The notes: generated by a model not told the origin, from the letters alone. Positions 1-8,897 are shown, counted from the first letter of the stretch. The stretch: DNA of 32,171 bases from an uncultured Lachnospiraceae bacterium (GCA_946549035.1 CAMNQH010000037.1:1-32171); one strand, 5' to 3'. A program made the numbers and translations.

Positions 1-446
1 ATCAGAGTCTCTTCCCCTTCCGGGATGAGCAAATGGGCTTTTACCATAAATTCCGGGTCAAGTCCAATAAATACTTCCGCATGGTACATTGTCTTCCATC
101 TGGAATCGTATACTGCATCCATCAGGATCTTATCCAGCTCCGTAGTATTTACCCCCTGCTTTCCGGTAATCCGTCTGGCGGGAGCATAACGGCCGGTAAT
201 GGAGCCATCGTTAAATAAAAGCACTTTAGCGTCTGCTTCCAGGCCGAATTCCTCTCCCCGGTATACGGGCATATCCGTCACAACCGTTCCGGGGGAATTT
301 TTTGCAAGCTCATAGGCTTCCCGCAAGGTATTAATCTTAATTACATTATTGCCATAGAAAGCTGCCTCGATGATGGAACGGGTCTTAGAAAAACCTACCT
401 TTCCCGGTCCGATTTCTGTTCTGGGATAATACGCTTTTGTTGCCAT
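1..446 (-). CDS. N-terminal part of an unidentified conserved protein (gene runs off the left edge)
   Basis: A leftward open frame begins with ATG at 444-446 after a clear AGGAGG-type ribosome site (read in reverse as tcctcct near 454-460) and stays open to the window edge, giving about 148 residues. It begins MATKAYYPRTEIGPGKVG and contains IIEAAFYGNNVIKINTLREA, VVTDMPVYRGEEF and YHAEVFIGLDPEFMVKAHLL. The codon pattern and absence of stops support a real gene. I do not recognise the family with certainty. A DUF4914-type or PEP-carboxykinase-related protein is a guess from faint memory of the N-terminal pattern, and it lacks the standard PckA N-terminus. It is divergent from citrate synthase, which would suit a central-carbon enzyme, but that is inference only. 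Confidence 0.6.
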   Translation of the reverse strand, partial: MATKAYYPRTEIGPGKVGFSKTRSIIEAAFYGNNVIKINTLREAYELAKNSPGTVVTDMPVYRGEEFGLEADAKVLLFNDGSITGRYAPARRITGKQGVNTTELDKILMDAVYDSRWKTMYHAEVFIGLDPEFMVKAHLLIPEGEETL

Positions 447-743
447 TAACTTTTCCTCCTTGATTTCATGTAATAATAAAATGTTTTCCATAGAGAAAAC
501 TCTTCTTTTAAGAATAACTTTTTGTTATTTTCTTGTCAATACCTTTTTGCATCCGGATCCAAATATAAACAAAATATAAAAATTTTCAAGAAATTGTTAA
601 ACTTTGCACAAATTTTATTTTTCCCTTGTATTGAAAGAAATACATATGGTATCATAGGAAGGTATTTTCAATTCAAAAATTTCGCTACATTAATTCGTTA
701 CATTCATAAACAGATAAAAGATCTAGCAAAAGGGAGGTTTTCT
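447..743. promoter_or_regulatory. Divergent intergenic region upstream of citrate synthase
   Basis: This is an AT-rich gap of about 300 bases between the leftward partial gene and gltA. The frame of gltA stays open upstream to 522, but that stretch is AT-rich, codes for a non-conserved sequence and lacks a ribosome site, so I treat it as leader. A possible rightward promoter is TTGTAT at 626-631 and TATCAT at 650-655 with an 18-base spacer. No riboswitch or clear operator is visible. Confidence 0.35.
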
Positions 744-2111
744 ATGCATTCAACTAACAACTTCTGTGAACTTACACCTGAGATTTTAAAATTATCCAAG
801 CTGTGCAGCCAAGCGGCCACAATCGATCCGTCTCTTTATACAAAATACGATGTAAAACGCGGTCTTCGTGACCTAAACGGCAAGGGCGTCCTGGTGGGGC
901 TCACTGAGATTTCCGACGTCTGCGCTACAAAAATGGTAGATGGGAAATCCGTTCCCGCCCACGGAGAATTATACTACCGGGGGTACAATGTAAAAGATAT
1001 TATCAAAGGACTGCCTGACGGCAGCCATTTTGGTTTTGAAGAAAGCACCTATCTGCTTTTATTTGGTAAATTTCCAAACGAACAGGAGCTGAAAGAATTC
1101 TCTAACCTGCTGGCGGAATACCGTACCTTGCCTACCGGCTTCGTTCGGGACATCATCATGAAAGCGCCAAGTCAGGACATGATGAATACTTTGGCCCGTT
1201 CTGTACTGACTCTTTACTCCTACGACGACAGGGCCGACGATATTACAATTCCCAACGTACTGCGCCAATGTCTGGAGTTAATCAGCCTGTTTCCGTTGTT
1301 TTCTGTATACGGATATCAGGCATATAAGCATTATCATGATGGAGCAAGCCTTTTTATTCATACCCCGGATCCGGCTCTTTCCACAGCGGAAACTATTTTG
1401 TATGTACTGCGCCAGGACAGTAAATATACGCCTCTGGAGGCAAAACTGTTGGATATTGCCCTGATCCTTCATATGGAACACGGGGGAGGAAATAACTCTA
1501 CGTTTACTACGCATCTGGTATCTTCTTCCGGAACGGATACATACTCCGCCATCGCAGCTTCCTTAGGTTCCCTCAAAGGTCCCAGACACGGCGGCGCCAA
1601 TATCAAAGTAGTAAAAATGTTTGAAGATTTAAAAGCACATGTCAAGGACTATAAAGACGAGGAAGAAGTGGGCCGCTATCTCTCCGCCCTTTTAAATAAA
1701 GAAGCCTTTGATCACGCGGGGCTGATTTACGGTATGGGGCACGCGGTATACTCTCTCTCCGATCCCCGGGCGACCTTATTCCGCACCTTTGTAGAACGCC
1801 TGTCTAAGGAAAAAGGCAGGGAAGAGGAATTTGCCCTCTATGCCCTGGTGGAACGCCTGGCGCCGGAAATCATTGCCAAAGAACGGAAAATTTACAAAGG
1901 CGTCAGCCCTAATGTGGACTTTTTCTCCGGGTTTGCCTACAGTATGCTGGATCTTCCCCTGGAATTATATACTCCTATTTTTGCCATCGCAAGAATCGCC
2001 GGCTGGAGTGCACATCGGTTGGAAGAACTGTCCTACAACGGTAAAATCATGCGTCCGGCATACCGTCCGGTACAGGACCACCGGGATTATATCCCTATGA
2101 ATCAGCGGTAG
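744..2111 (+). CDS. gltA: Citrate synthase
   Basis: It condenses oxaloacetate and acetyl-CoA to citrate in the cytoplasm, the entry to the partial TCA route that supplies 2-oxoglutarate for glutamate. The protein of 455 residues carries the classical triad contexts: a His in ILHMEHGGGNNS (about 243-246), the second His in GPRHGGAN (282) and the Asp in SPNVDFFSG (392). GMGHAVY follows between them. The start at 744 is chosen because AGGGAGG sits about 8 bases upstream and MHSTNNFCELTPEI begins a folded-looking N-terminus. The longer frame back to 522 has no ribosome site. The length is somewhat above the usual 370-430 because of an N-terminal extension typical of clostridial homologues. It is transcribed alone, and no clear terminator was seen after it. 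Confidence 0.95.
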   Translation: MHSTNNFCELTPEILKLSKLCSQAATIDPSLYTKYDVKRGLRDLNGKGVLVGLTEISDVCATKMVDGKSVPAHGELYYRGYNVKDIIKGLPDGSHFGFEESTYLLLFGKFPNEQELKEFSNLLAEYRTLPTGFVRDIIMKAPSQDMMNTLARSVLTLYSYDDRADDITIPNVLRQCLELISLFPLFSVYGYQAYKHYHDGASLFIHTPDPALSTAETILYVLRQDSKYTPLEAKLLDIALILHMEHGGGNNSTFTTHLVSSSGTDTYSAIAASLGSLKGPRHGGANIKVVKMFEDLKAHVKDYKDEEEVGRYLSALLNKEAFDHAGLIYGMGHAVYSLSDPRATLFRTFVERLSKEKGREEEFALYALVERLAPEIIAKERKIYKGVSPNVDFFSGFAYSMLDLPLELYTPIFAIARIAGWSAHRLEELSYNGKIMRPAYRPVQDHRDYIPMNQR

Positions 2112-2145
2112 TCTCCTGTTCTTTTATCATTTTTCAGGAAATTAA

Positions 2146-2174
2146 TTGAAAATTTTTCATTATTGGTGTAGAAT
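2146..2174 (+). promoter_or_regulatory. Candidate sigma-A promoter for the receiver/CheX-like pair
   Basis: TTGAAA at 2146-2151 and TAGAAT at 2169-2174 are separated by exactly 17 bases. They lie about 40 bases upstream of the receiver gene start and its AGGAGAG ribosome site at 2197-2203. Confidence 0.5.
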
Positions 2175-2211
2175 AAGATAATGAAAAATTTACAACAGGA
2201 GAGAGTATAAT

Positions 2212-2589
2212 ATGGTAATGGACGATAAGAAGGTTTTAATAAGCGATGATTCCGTTTTAGCCCGAAAGCAATTAAAAGATATTCTAAAGCATTTTGGGTG
2301 CAGCAATTTTCTGGAAGCATCCAATGGCCAGGAGGCTGTTAATATTTATAAGGAGCATAATCCGGATCTTGTGTTCCTTGATATTGTGATGCCTGTTATG
2401 GACGGCGTATCTGCCACCAAGGAAATTATTGCTTATGATGCTTCTGCAGACATTGTAATTGTGTCTTCCGTAGGAACACAGGCTCAGTTAAAGAACGCTA
2501 TTATTGAGGGCGCACGCGATTTCGTACAGAAGCCCATCCAGTCCTCCCAGATCCAGGAAATCATTAATGTCAGATTCGGAGGTCATTAA
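2212..2589 (+). CDS. Single-domain CheY-like response regulator
   Basis: This is a stand-alone receiver domain of 125 residues with no output domain. The acidic pocket is D12-D13 (SDDSVL), the phosphoacceptor is D57 in DLVFLDIVMPVMDG, the switch hydroxyl is S85 in IVIVSSVG, and the conserved lysine is K107 in VQKPIQ. AGGAGAG lies 8 bases upstream of the chosen ATG; the second in-frame ATG at 2218 is an alternative. It is followed after 2 bases by a CheX-like gene, so the two almost certainly form one transcript in which the partner could dephosphorylate this receiver. The FLEASNGQEA segment is typical of CheY proteins. No histidine kinase, CheA or flagellar gene is nearby, so the input is unknown. 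Confidence 0.9.
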   Translation: MVMDDKKVLISDDSVLARKQLKDILKHFGCSNFLEASNGQEAVNIYKEHNPDLVFLDIVMPVMDGVSATKEIIAYDASADIVIVSSVGTQAQLKNAIIEGARDFVQKPIQSSQIQEIINVRFGGH

Positions 2590-2591
2590 TT

Positions 2592-3485
2592 ATGTATACG
2601 CAAGTATTTGGAAACTATTTGTTAAATACCGGAATGGTTACTACCGACCAATTATTATCCGCCATTTCCACCCAGTCTTCCGCCCATGTGAACCTTGGGA
2701 CATTGGCGATTCACAAAGGATATATGACTGCCAGTGAAGCAGAACGTATTTTTATTTTACAAACCCATCAGGACAAACGTTTTGGAGAACTTGCGGTAGA
2801 ACAGGGCTACCTTACCCCGGAACAAGTCACAGAGCTTCTGCAAAGCCAGGTTCCCGGTTATGTTCTGCTGGGACAGGTTTTAATTGAACAAGGCGTAATA
2901 AGCGCTACCCAGATGCAGAATATCGTGACGGATTACTGCTCTGAATTTGAGATAGACGACCTGGAAGAATACGAAGAGCAAAGCGACCTGGTACATCACC
3001 TTCTCAGTGATATTGATTCGGAGGATGAAGATATCAGGGAATATATCAACGAATATCTGCTGCTTTTGTTTAACAATTTAATTCGTTTTATCGGAGATGA
3101 TTTTACCCCCTTGAATGTAATTAAGATTCCGGAAGTACCCACAGAACGCTGTACGTCCCAAAGCCTTAATTGCTCTTCCTTCCATATAGAATCCGCTCTG
3201 GATATGGAACCCGCCGTCGCCGTTGCCTTTGCGTCCCGCTATGCCAAGGATGAGTTTGAGGAATTTGATGAATATGTCCGGGCTTCCATGGAAGATTTCC
3301 TGAATTTACATAACGGCTTGTTTGTGGTGAATATGTCCAATGATTTTTCTATGGAAGTGACTTTAGAACCCCCTGTTACGCAAGACGACAGTTTGTTTTC
3401 TTTGGGAGAATCTACTTATATCTTCCCAATTATGTTTCCATTTGGCATTGTTCACTTTATCTGTTCCGTTCATTCCAAGGAATAG
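2592..3485 (+). CDS. MshEN-like plus CheX-like domain protein, likely receiver phosphatase or partner
   Basis: Of 297 residues, the first 115 or so contain three short repeats of the type LLxxGxVTxxQL...LGxLAIxxGYMT, as in the MshEN/GspE-N fold that binds nucleotides such as cyclic-di-GMP. An acidic linker (about 118-150) follows. The C-terminal half has FIGDDFTPL, ESALDMEPAVAVAFA and ASMEDFLNLHNGLFV. The last resembles the helix of CheX/FliY phosphatases that carries an acidic residue and an Asn (E234 or D235 with N238). GGAGG lies upstream, and the start is 2 bases after the receiver stop. It probably acts on the adjacent CheY-like protein. The domain reading is from pattern only; the exact E-x-x-N spacing is not clean, so activity is uncertain. 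Confidence 0.7.
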   Translation: MYTQVFGNYLLNTGMVTTDQLLSAISTQSSAHVNLGTLAIHKGYMTASEAERIFILQTHQDKRFGELAVEQGYLTPEQVTELLQSQVPGYVLLGQVLIEQGVISATQMQNIVTDYCSEFEIDDLEEYEEQSDLVHHLLSDIDSEDEDIREYINEYLLLLFNNLIRFIGDDFTPLNVIKIPEVPTERCTSQSLNCSSFHIESALDMEPAVAVAFASRYAKDEFEEFDEYVRASMEDFLNLHNGLFVVNMSNDFSMEVTLEPPVTQDDSLFSLGESTYIFPIMFPFGIVHFICSVHSKE

Positions 3486-3546
3486 CTATGATTTTATGGA
3501 ACTTTATAAACTGGGGGATTACGAATCTAAACGATATTCTATACAA

Positions 3547-3598
3547 CAAAAAGAGTGCTGTAGCATCAAATTCATTGATCAAACAGCACTCTCTTTTT
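3547..3598. terminator. Bidirectional rho-independent terminator between the CheX-like gene and thrC
   Basis: AGAGTGCTGT at 3552-3561 pairs with ACAGCACTCT at 3583-3592. The stem is flanked by an A-run on the left and CTTTTT on the right, so it can end both convergent transcripts. Confidence 0.85.
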
Positions 3599-3613
3599 GG
3601 TTCCATAATGGGA

Positions 3614-5101
3614 TTAAATCCCTAAAAATCCTTTTACCACATCAGGCATTTCTTCTACTTTACATGTCGTCTTATGACGTACTTCTGCCCTGCGGATTTC
3701 TTCAATCCCTTCTGGTACTCTCACCCCAGATAATTTTTCCAGTTCGTCCACCAATTCAAAATCTGCCATACCCTCATAACTGCTGTCAATAGCCGTCATA
3801 ACGCTTCTAGTAAATTTATACGGGCTTGCAGTGGAAGCAATAACGGTCTTTGTCTCATCCTGGCTCTCACGCTTGTACTTTTCATAAACACAGGCAGCCA
3901 CAGCCGTATGGGGATCCAATACATATCCTTCTTGATGATACATCTCCTTGATCATAGCTGCCGTCTCTTTTTCGCCGGCATAATTACCATAGAAATCAGA
4001 AAGCTCCTCTTTCATTTCAGGGGTAATTTGATAACTTCCCCGGCTGGACAATGCCTCCATAAGCTGGCGGTTTTTTTCATCATCCCTGCCGGTAATTTCA
4101 AAGATTAACCGTTCCAGGTTGCTGGAAACGAGAATATCCATGGAGGGGGAAGAGGTCAGGATAAATTCCCGGTTCTTATCATAATTCCCTGTACGAAAGA
4201 AATCATAGAGCACCTTGTTTTCATTGGAGGCACAAATTAGTTTTCCGATGGGAATTCCCATCTCCTTCGCATACTTAGCCGCCAGAATATTGCCAAAATT
4301 ACCGGTAGGCACCACCACATGAAAGGATTCTTCGGGGGATAATTCTCCCTGGGCCATCATTCTGGCATATGCATATGCATAATAAGCCACTTGGGGTATA
4401 AGCCTTCCTATATTAATGGAATTAGCCGAAGAAAATTGAAAGCCCCTTTCTGCCAGTTCTCGAGCCAAAACCGGATCCGAAAACATCTGTTTTACGCCTG
4501 TCTGAGCCTGGTCAAAATTTCCTTCAATCCCGACTACAAAAGTGTTTTCTCCCTGCTGGGTCACCATTTGCTGCTTCTGTATGGGGCTGACTCCGTCTTT
4601 GGGATAAAAGACGATAATTTTAGTGCCTGCCACATGGGCAAAACCAGCCAAAGCCGCTTTCCCGGTATCCCCTGATGTTGCCGTAAGAATTACAATCTCC
4701 TTCTCAGCCTGATTTTTCTTGGCGGAGCAAATCATCAGATGAGGCAATATGGACAATGCCATATCCTTAAATGCAATGGTAGGGCCATGAAACAATTCCA
4801 AATAGTAGGCGTCGCCCGCCTTTTTTACAGGTACAATCTCCTTTACGTCAAACTTACTGTCGTAGGCGTTTTGAATACAGTTTTTCAATTCCGCTTCTGT
4901 AAAATCCGTAAAAAACAGCTTCATAACCTCATAAGCCGTCTCTTGATACGTCATATTCATCAAAGCTTCCTTGGAAACCGTTAGCTTTGGAATCCGCTCC
5001 GGTACATACAATCCCCCGTCCGGGGCGAGACCTGTCAAAATCGCCTGAGAAGCAGTTACCTTATTTTGGGAATTCCTGGTACTTGTGTATAATAGATCCA
5101 T
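3614..5101 (-). CDS. thrC: Threonine synthase
   Basis: A PLP enzyme converting O-phosphohomoserine to threonine in the cytoplasm. The 495-residue length fits the long class of bacterial and fungal threonine synthases. The PLP lysine is K112 in HGPTIAFKDMAL, and the phosphate-binding region follows as TATSGDTGKAALAG. The N-terminus (LYTSTRNSQNKVTASQAILTGLAPDGGLYVPE) is diagnostic of the family. The start ATG is preceded by AAAGGAAAG. It is monocistronic, facing a shared terminator downstream and divergent from the AP2-like gene. No T-box or other leader structure was recognised in the short upstream gap. Confidence 0.95.
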   Translation of the reverse strand: MDLLYTSTRNSQNKVTASQAILTGLAPDGGLYVPERIPKLTVSKEALMNMTYQETAYEVMKLFFTDFTEAELKNCIQNAYDSKFDVKEIVPVKKAGDAYYLELFHGPTIAFKDMALSILPHLMICSAKKNQAEKEIVILTATSGDTGKAALAGFAHVAGTKIIVFYPKDGVSPIQKQQMVTQQGENTFVVGIEGNFDQAQTGVKQMFSDPVLARELAERGFQFSSANSINIGRLIPQVAYYAYAYARMMAQGELSPEESFHVVVPTGNFGNILAAKYAKEMGIPIGKLICASNENKVLYDFFRTGNYDKNREFILTSSPSMDILVSSNLERLIFEITGRDDEKNRQLMEALSSRGSYQITPEMKEELSDFYGNYAGEKETAAMIKEMYHQEGYVLDPHTAVAACVYEKYKRESQDETKTVIASTASPYKFTRSVMTAIDSSYEGMADFELVDELEKLSGVRVPEGIEEIRRAEVRHKTTCKVEEMPDVVKGFLGI

Positions 5102-5188
5102 TTTTTCTTTCCTTTCACGTACTTACTACGTCCTCTAAGAACATTTAAAATCCGCTTCCAAACTTTCTTATTTCTGTAAATAAAGTTT

Positions 5189-5220
5189 TTGTATCACTCT
5201 GTCCCAGCCTGTGTTATACT
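5189..5220 (+). promoter_or_regulatory. Extended -10 promoter for the AP2-like gene
   Basis: TGTTATACT at 5212-5220 is a TG-n-TATACT extended -10. The best -35 is TTGTAT at 5189-5194, with a long 20-base spacer that the extended -10 may compensate. AGGAGG follows near 5268, ahead of the start codon. Confidence 0.4.
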
Positions 5221-5277
5221 GATAGCAGCGGTTTTAGAGCCCCGACGGTTCGACTACAATGCCGCCAGGAGGTTTTT

Positions 5278-6093
5278 ATGCTGCCAGGAGTCTATCTTGC
5301 ATACAAAAAAAACAAAACAGCTTATTACAGAGCCAGCCTAACTTATCACAGCAAGCATATCAGCCTGGGAAGCTATGAGCTTGAGGCTACAGCTCATCAA
5401 GCTTATTTGCAGGCTTTGGATATCCTCTCCGATCTTCGCATTACCTTGGCCAGTCTGGATACGGACCATGGCCCCCTGCTTTTTGAAAAAAAGATAGCGC
5501 TGCTGAACTTTCGGGATAACCAGATTTATTTCAAAAATCCCATCTATCTGAAACAAAATTATTTTCTATATTACATTTCGCCCCATGATGAATTAAAGTT
5601 CGATGCGGACGATTTGTTTTATTATTCCAGCCATAAGATTATGCGCCGAAAGGGCCATTTATTTGTCAGCGACTATGGGATGCAGGTGAACATCCTCTCC
5701 CGCTACGGCATACGGAATTTTGCAGTAGCGGGGAGGGATTACCGGTTTGTCAACGGCGACTCCTCGGATTTTCGCTATTCCAATCTGGAGATTATCAATC
5801 CTTATTACGGCGTCATCCCTATGATGCGACACAACATCGTACAATTTAAAGCCCAAATCCACATTATTGGCAACCACGTAATTGGTCTTTATTCTACTCT
5901 GGAGGAAGCGGCCGTCGCCTACAATAAAGCAGTGGACGCTGCCAGACATTACGGCATAGAAAAAAACTACTTTACCAACTATATCCAGGAATTATCCCCC
6001 CAGGAATATGCCCAGCTTTATGCCAGATTGTCTATCTCCTCCAAACTGCTTACTTACCTAAAGGGCCAGGCTCCCATCCGCAGCAAGCCTTAA
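5278..6093 (+). CDS. Two-AP2-domain protein with a degenerate HNH-like core, putative DNA-binding regulator
   Basis: Of 271 residues, two segments match the plant/phage AP2 pattern. Residues 4-46 start GVYLAYKK, then YYRASL, ISLGSY and an alanine-rich helix. Residues 178-220 start GVIPMMRH, then [23 protein letters not shown]. Between them, 148-173 ([20 protein letters not shown] followed by SNLEIIN) resembles the HNH homing-endonuclease pattern ending N-G-(N/D)-x-x-D-x-R-x-x-N-L-E. However, the usual catalytic His before that motif is replaced (RDYRFVNG). I infer a homing-endonuclease descendant that kept DNA binding and lost cutting. AGGAGG precedes the ATG. Its 3' end overlaps leuD by 4 bases in convergent orientation. 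It could regulate thrC or leuCD, but nothing in the sequence proves a target. Confidence 0.6.
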   Translation: MLPGVYLAYKKNKTAYYRASLTYHSKHISLGSYELEATAHQAYLQALDILSDLRITLASLDTDHGPLLFEKKIALLNFRDNQIYFKNPIYLKQNYFLYYISPHDELKFDADDLFYYSSHKIMRRKGHLFVSDYGMQVNILSRYGIRNFAVAGRDYRFVNGDSSDFRYSNLEIINPYYGVIPMMRHNIVQFKAQIHIIGNHVIGLYSTLEEAAVAYNKAVDAARHYGIEKNYFTNYIQELSPQEYAQLYARLSISSKLLTYLKGQAPIRSKP

Positions 6094-6584
6094 TCTGTTA
6101 CGCTGTTGTTGATATAATTTACCAGTCCTTCTGCAGCTATAATTTTTTGCATAAACTCCGGAAACGCCTGCCCCTGATATGTTTCCTGCTTCGTCTTGTT
6201 GGTGATTACGCCGCTGTCAAAATCCACTTCCACCTGGTCGCCTTCCTCAATGCTTTGAGCGGCCTTTGGACATTCAATAATCGGAAGACCGATATTAATG
6301 GCGTTCCGATAAAAAATTCTGGCAAACGTTTCTGCAATTACACAGCTGACTCCCGCCGCCTTGATGGCAATGGGGGCATGTTCTCTGGAGGAACCGCATC
6401 CGAAATTCTTATCGGCAACAATCAAATCTCCCTTTTGTACCTTATGAATAAATTCTTTGTCAATATCTTCCATGCAATGGGCTGCCAGTTCTCCCGGATC
6501 GGAAGAATTCAAATATCTCGCCGGTATAATCACATCCGTATCTACATTATCGCCATATTTAAATACACGTCCACACGCTTTCAT
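6090..6584 (-). CDS. leuD: 3-isopropylmalate dehydratase small subunit
   Basis: This is the swivel subunit (164 residues) of isopropylmalate isomerase, which converts 2- to 3-isopropylmalate in leucine synthesis. It shows [17 protein letters not shown] near the N-terminus and the substrate loop [12 protein letters not shown] (about 60-71), followed by [22 protein letters not shown] precedes the ATG. It lies 12 bases after leuC, so the two are cotranscribed and should assemble as a heterodimer. The short length is that of the bacterial/archaeal small-subunit class. Its last 4 bases overlap the end of the AP2-like gene, and no terminator separates them. Confidence 0.95.
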   Translation of the reverse strand: MKACGRVFKYGDNVDTDVIIPARYLNSSDPGELAAHCMEDIDKEFIHKVQKGDLIVADKNFGCGSSREHAPIAIKAAGVSCVIAETFARIFYRNAINIGLPIIECPKAAQSIEEGDQVEVDFDSGVITNKTKQETYQGQAFPEFMQKIIAAEGLVNYINNSVTD

Positions 6585-6596
6585 TCTTCATCCTCC

Positions 6597-7853
6597 TTAC
6601 ATCTTAGGTCCGGACAATGTTCCGGTCAGAGCGCTTGCCGCCGCCACTGCAGGGCTGGCCAGATAAATCTCAGAATCCACATGTCCCATTCTTCCCACAA
6701 AATTCCGGTTTGTAGTAGACACACAGCGTTCTCCTTCTGCCAGGATTCCCATATAGCCCCCCAGACAGGGCCCGCAGGTAGGAGTGCTGACAATCGCTCC
6801 TGCTTCAATAAAATCACGAATCAGCCCTAATTCCATGGCGTCCAAATAAATCCTCTGGGTAGCCGGAATTACAATGCAGCGCACTCCCTTTGCCACCTTC
6901 TTCCCTCGAAGAATTTCAGCGGCAGTCTTTAAATCCTCCAGCCGTCCGTTGGTGCAGGAGCCGATTACTACCTGGTGAATGGCAATCTCTCCTGCTTCGT
7001 CTATGGTTCTGGTATTTTCCGGAAGGTGAGGGAACGCTACCGTAGGCTTTAACTGGCTTAAATCAATGGTATATGTTTCCTCATATTCTGCATCTTCATC
7101 TGCCTCATACACCGTAAATTCCCGTTTGGAGTGTTCTTTCATATAAGCCCTGGCCAAATCGTCCACCGGGAAAATTCCGTTCTTTCCCCCTGCCTCAATG
7201 GCCATATTTGCAATGGTAAAACGGTCGTCCATAGAAAGGTGCCTGATCCCCTCTCCTACAAATTCCATGGACTTGTATAAAGCTCCGTCTACTCCAATCA
7301 TTCCGATAATATGTAAAATCACATCCTTACCGCTAACCCATTTGGAGGGCTTGCCTACCAGCTGGAACTTGATTGCAGAGGGAACCTTAAACCAGGATTT
7401 CCCAGTAGCCATCCCTGCAGCCATATCCGTACTTCCCACTCCAGTGGAAAACGCTCCCAAGGCTCCGTAGGTGCATGTGTGGGAATCCGCCCCGATGATC
7501 ACATCTCCTGCCACCACAAGTCCCTGCTCCGGAAGCAGGGCATGTTCAATCCCCATTTCTCCCACGTCAAAGTAATTGGTAATCTCATGCTTTGCGGCAA
7601 ACTCTCTGACACATTTACAATGCTGGGCGGATTTAATGTCCTTATTGGGCACAAAATGATCCATAACAAGAGCAATCTTATCCTTGTGGAATACTCCTTT
7701 CGTTTTCATTTTATCCATTTCGTGGATGGCCACTGGTGAAGTGATATCATTTCCCAAAACCAAATCCAAATCCGCTTCAATGAGCTGCCCTGCCGAAACA
7801 GAATCCAAACCGGCATGGGCGGCTAAAATCTTCTGGGTCATTGTCATTCCCAT
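6597..7853 (-). CDS. leuC: 3-isopropylmalate dehydratase large subunit
   Basis: The catalytic subunit (418 residues) of isopropylmalate isomerase, holding a [4Fe-4S] cluster. The three ligands are visible: C300 in [10 protein letters not shown], and C360 and C363 in [11 protein letters not shown]. Other family blocks are [20 protein letters not shown] and [30 protein letters not shown] lies 8 bases before the first ATG, which supports that start over the in-frame ATG three codons later. It is the first gene of leuCD, is divergent from a LysR gene that probably controls it, and belongs to the short two-subunit class also found in methanogens and clostridia. Confidence 0.95.
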   Translation of the reverse strand: MGMTMTQKILAAHAGLDSVSAGQLIEADLDLVLGNDITSPVAIHEMDKMKTKGVFHKDKIALVMDHFVPNKDIKSAQHCKCVREFAAKHEITNYFDVGEMGIEHALLPEQGLVVAGDVIIGADSHTCTYGALGAFSTGVGSTDMAAGMATGKSWFKVPSAIKFQLVGKPSKWVSGKDVILHIIGMIGVDGALYKSMEFVGEGIRHLSMDDRFTIANMAIEAGGKNGIFPVDDLARAYMKEHSKREFTVYEADEDAEYEETYTIDLSQLKPTVAFPHLPENTRTIDEAGEIAIHQVVIGSCTNGRLEDLKTAAEILRGKKVAKGVRCIVIPATQRIYLDAMELGLIRDFIEAGAIVSTPTCGPCLGGYMGILAEGERCVSTTNRNFVGRMGHVDSEIYLASPAVAAASALTGTLSGPKM

Positions 7854-7895
7854 ATATAGTTCCTCCTGTCAAATTTCTTATTTTACATTTCTTAA

Positions 7896-7925
7896 TTGCA
7901 ATTTTACCATAAAGAGTATTATAAT
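7896..7925 (+). promoter_or_regulatory. Promoter for the LysR gene
   Basis: TTGCAA at 7896-7901 and a consensus TATAAT at 7920-7925 are separated by 18 bases. The -10 sits inside the left arm of the inverted repeat described separately, which fits autorepression by a LysR protein. Confidence 0.5.
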
Positions 7926-7956
7926 AGAAATACATATTAAACATATTTATTATAAT
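7918..7956. promoter_or_regulatory. Candidate LysR operator in the leuC/LysR divergent gap
   Basis: An imperfect inverted repeat: ATTATAATAGAAATA at 7918-7932 and TATTTATTATAAT at 7944-7956, the arms differing by a two-base gap. It is placed between the divergent starts, as expected for a LysR binding region. AT-richness makes chance symmetry possible. Confidence 0.35.
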
Positions 7957-7997
7957 CTCTAGTTATAAAAATACATTCATGGAAAAGAGGCTTACAA

Positions 7998-8897
7998 ATG
8001 AATCAAAACCTTTCTTCTTACAAAATTTTTTATGCGGTGGCAAATGCCGGCAATATTTCCAAAGCTGCCAAAGAGCTGTATATCAGTCAGCCCGCCATCA
8101 GCAAATCTATCCAAAAGCTGGAGGAAAGCTTAGAAACCAAGCTTTTTTCCCGCAGCTCCCGAGGGGTTGCACTGACGCCGGAGGGAGAGCTTTTATACAG
8201 CCATGTAAAATCCGCCTTTGAGACATTATCCTTAGGAGAAGACAAGCTGCGCCGGAGTATCCGGCTGGGAATCGGCCATCTGTCCATCGGGGTCAGCTCC
8301 GCCCTGTGCAAATATCTTCTGCTTCCTTTTTTAAAGGATTTTATTAAGCGATATCCCCATATCAGTATCTCCATCCACTGTCATTCTACCAACCATACCT
8401 TAAAACTCCTAGAGGAAGAAAAAATCGACGTGGGGCTGGTGGGAAAGCCAGAATCTGCAAAGAACCTTTGCTTTTACCCATTTCGGGAAATTGAAGATAT
8501 TTTTGTGGCCAGCAAGGATTACCTTCATAATCTCAGACTACGGGGAATCCACAAAAACTCCATCCTGCAAAATTCTACCTTGATGCTTTTAGATAAGGGA
8601 AATATGACCCGGCAATATATTGACGACTATCTCTTGGAACACCAAATTCAAGTGCAGGACTCCATTGAAGCTTCTTCCCTGGACTTGCTCATTGAGTTTT
8701 CCAAAATCGGTTTGGGAGTGGCCTGCGTCATTCAAAATTTTGTAAAAAACGAGCTGGACTCCGGCGCACTGGTGGAAATTCCCTTAAACGTTCCCATTCC
8801 CAAGCGTGAAGTGGTCTTTGCCTGTAATACCCACATGAAACATTCCAAATCCCTGGAAAGCTTTTTGCACTTCTATGAACGATATCCCCGCCAGTAA
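7998..8897 (+). CDS. LysR-family transcriptional regulator, probable regulator of leuCD
   Basis: 299 residues, the usual LysR length. The N-terminal winged helix-turn-helix is at about 5-65 (FYAVANAGNISKAAKELYIS, then QPAISKSIQKLEESL and LFSRSSRGVALTPEGE). A linker helix and a periplasmic-binding-type effector domain (about 90-299) follow, with IGVSSALCKYLLLPFLKDF and FSKIGLGVACVIQNFV. AGAGG precedes the ATG. It is divergent from leuC, the classic arrangement for a LysR protein and its target, so control of leucine synthesis in response to a pathway intermediate is a reasonable inference. CysB/CbbR-like alternatives cannot be excluded. It ends at a shared terminator facing ilvC. Confidence 0.85.
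   Translation: MNQNLSSYKIFYAVANAGNISKAAKELYISQPAISKSIQKLEESLETKLFSRSSRGVALTPEGELLYSHVKSAFETLSLGEDKLRRSIRLGIGHLSIGVSSALCKYLLLPFLKDFIKRYPHISISIHCHSTNHTLKLLEEEKIDVGLVGKPESAKNLCFYPFREIEDIFVASKDYLHNLRLRGIHKNSILQNSTLMLLDKGNMTRQYIDDYLLEHQIQVQDSIEASSLDLLIEFSKIGLGVACVIQNFVKNELDSGALVEIPLNVPIPKREVVFACNTHMKHSKSLESFLHFYERYPRQ

Noticed and set aside
522-743. N-terminal extension of citrate synthase from the upstream ATG
   Set aside because: The extension is AT-rich, has no ribosome site and does not look like the family. The ATG at 744 has AGGGAGG at correct spacing.
5102-5277. T-box or threonine leader upstream of thrC
   Set aside because: The gap is short and no T-box sequence (TGGNACCGCG-like), leader peptide with Thr codons or antiterminator stem was seen.
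6147-6830. Plus-strand frame of 227 residues across leuD and leuC
   Set aside because: It lies antisense to two well-supported genes, with a cysteine- and histidine-scattered sequence typical of shadows.
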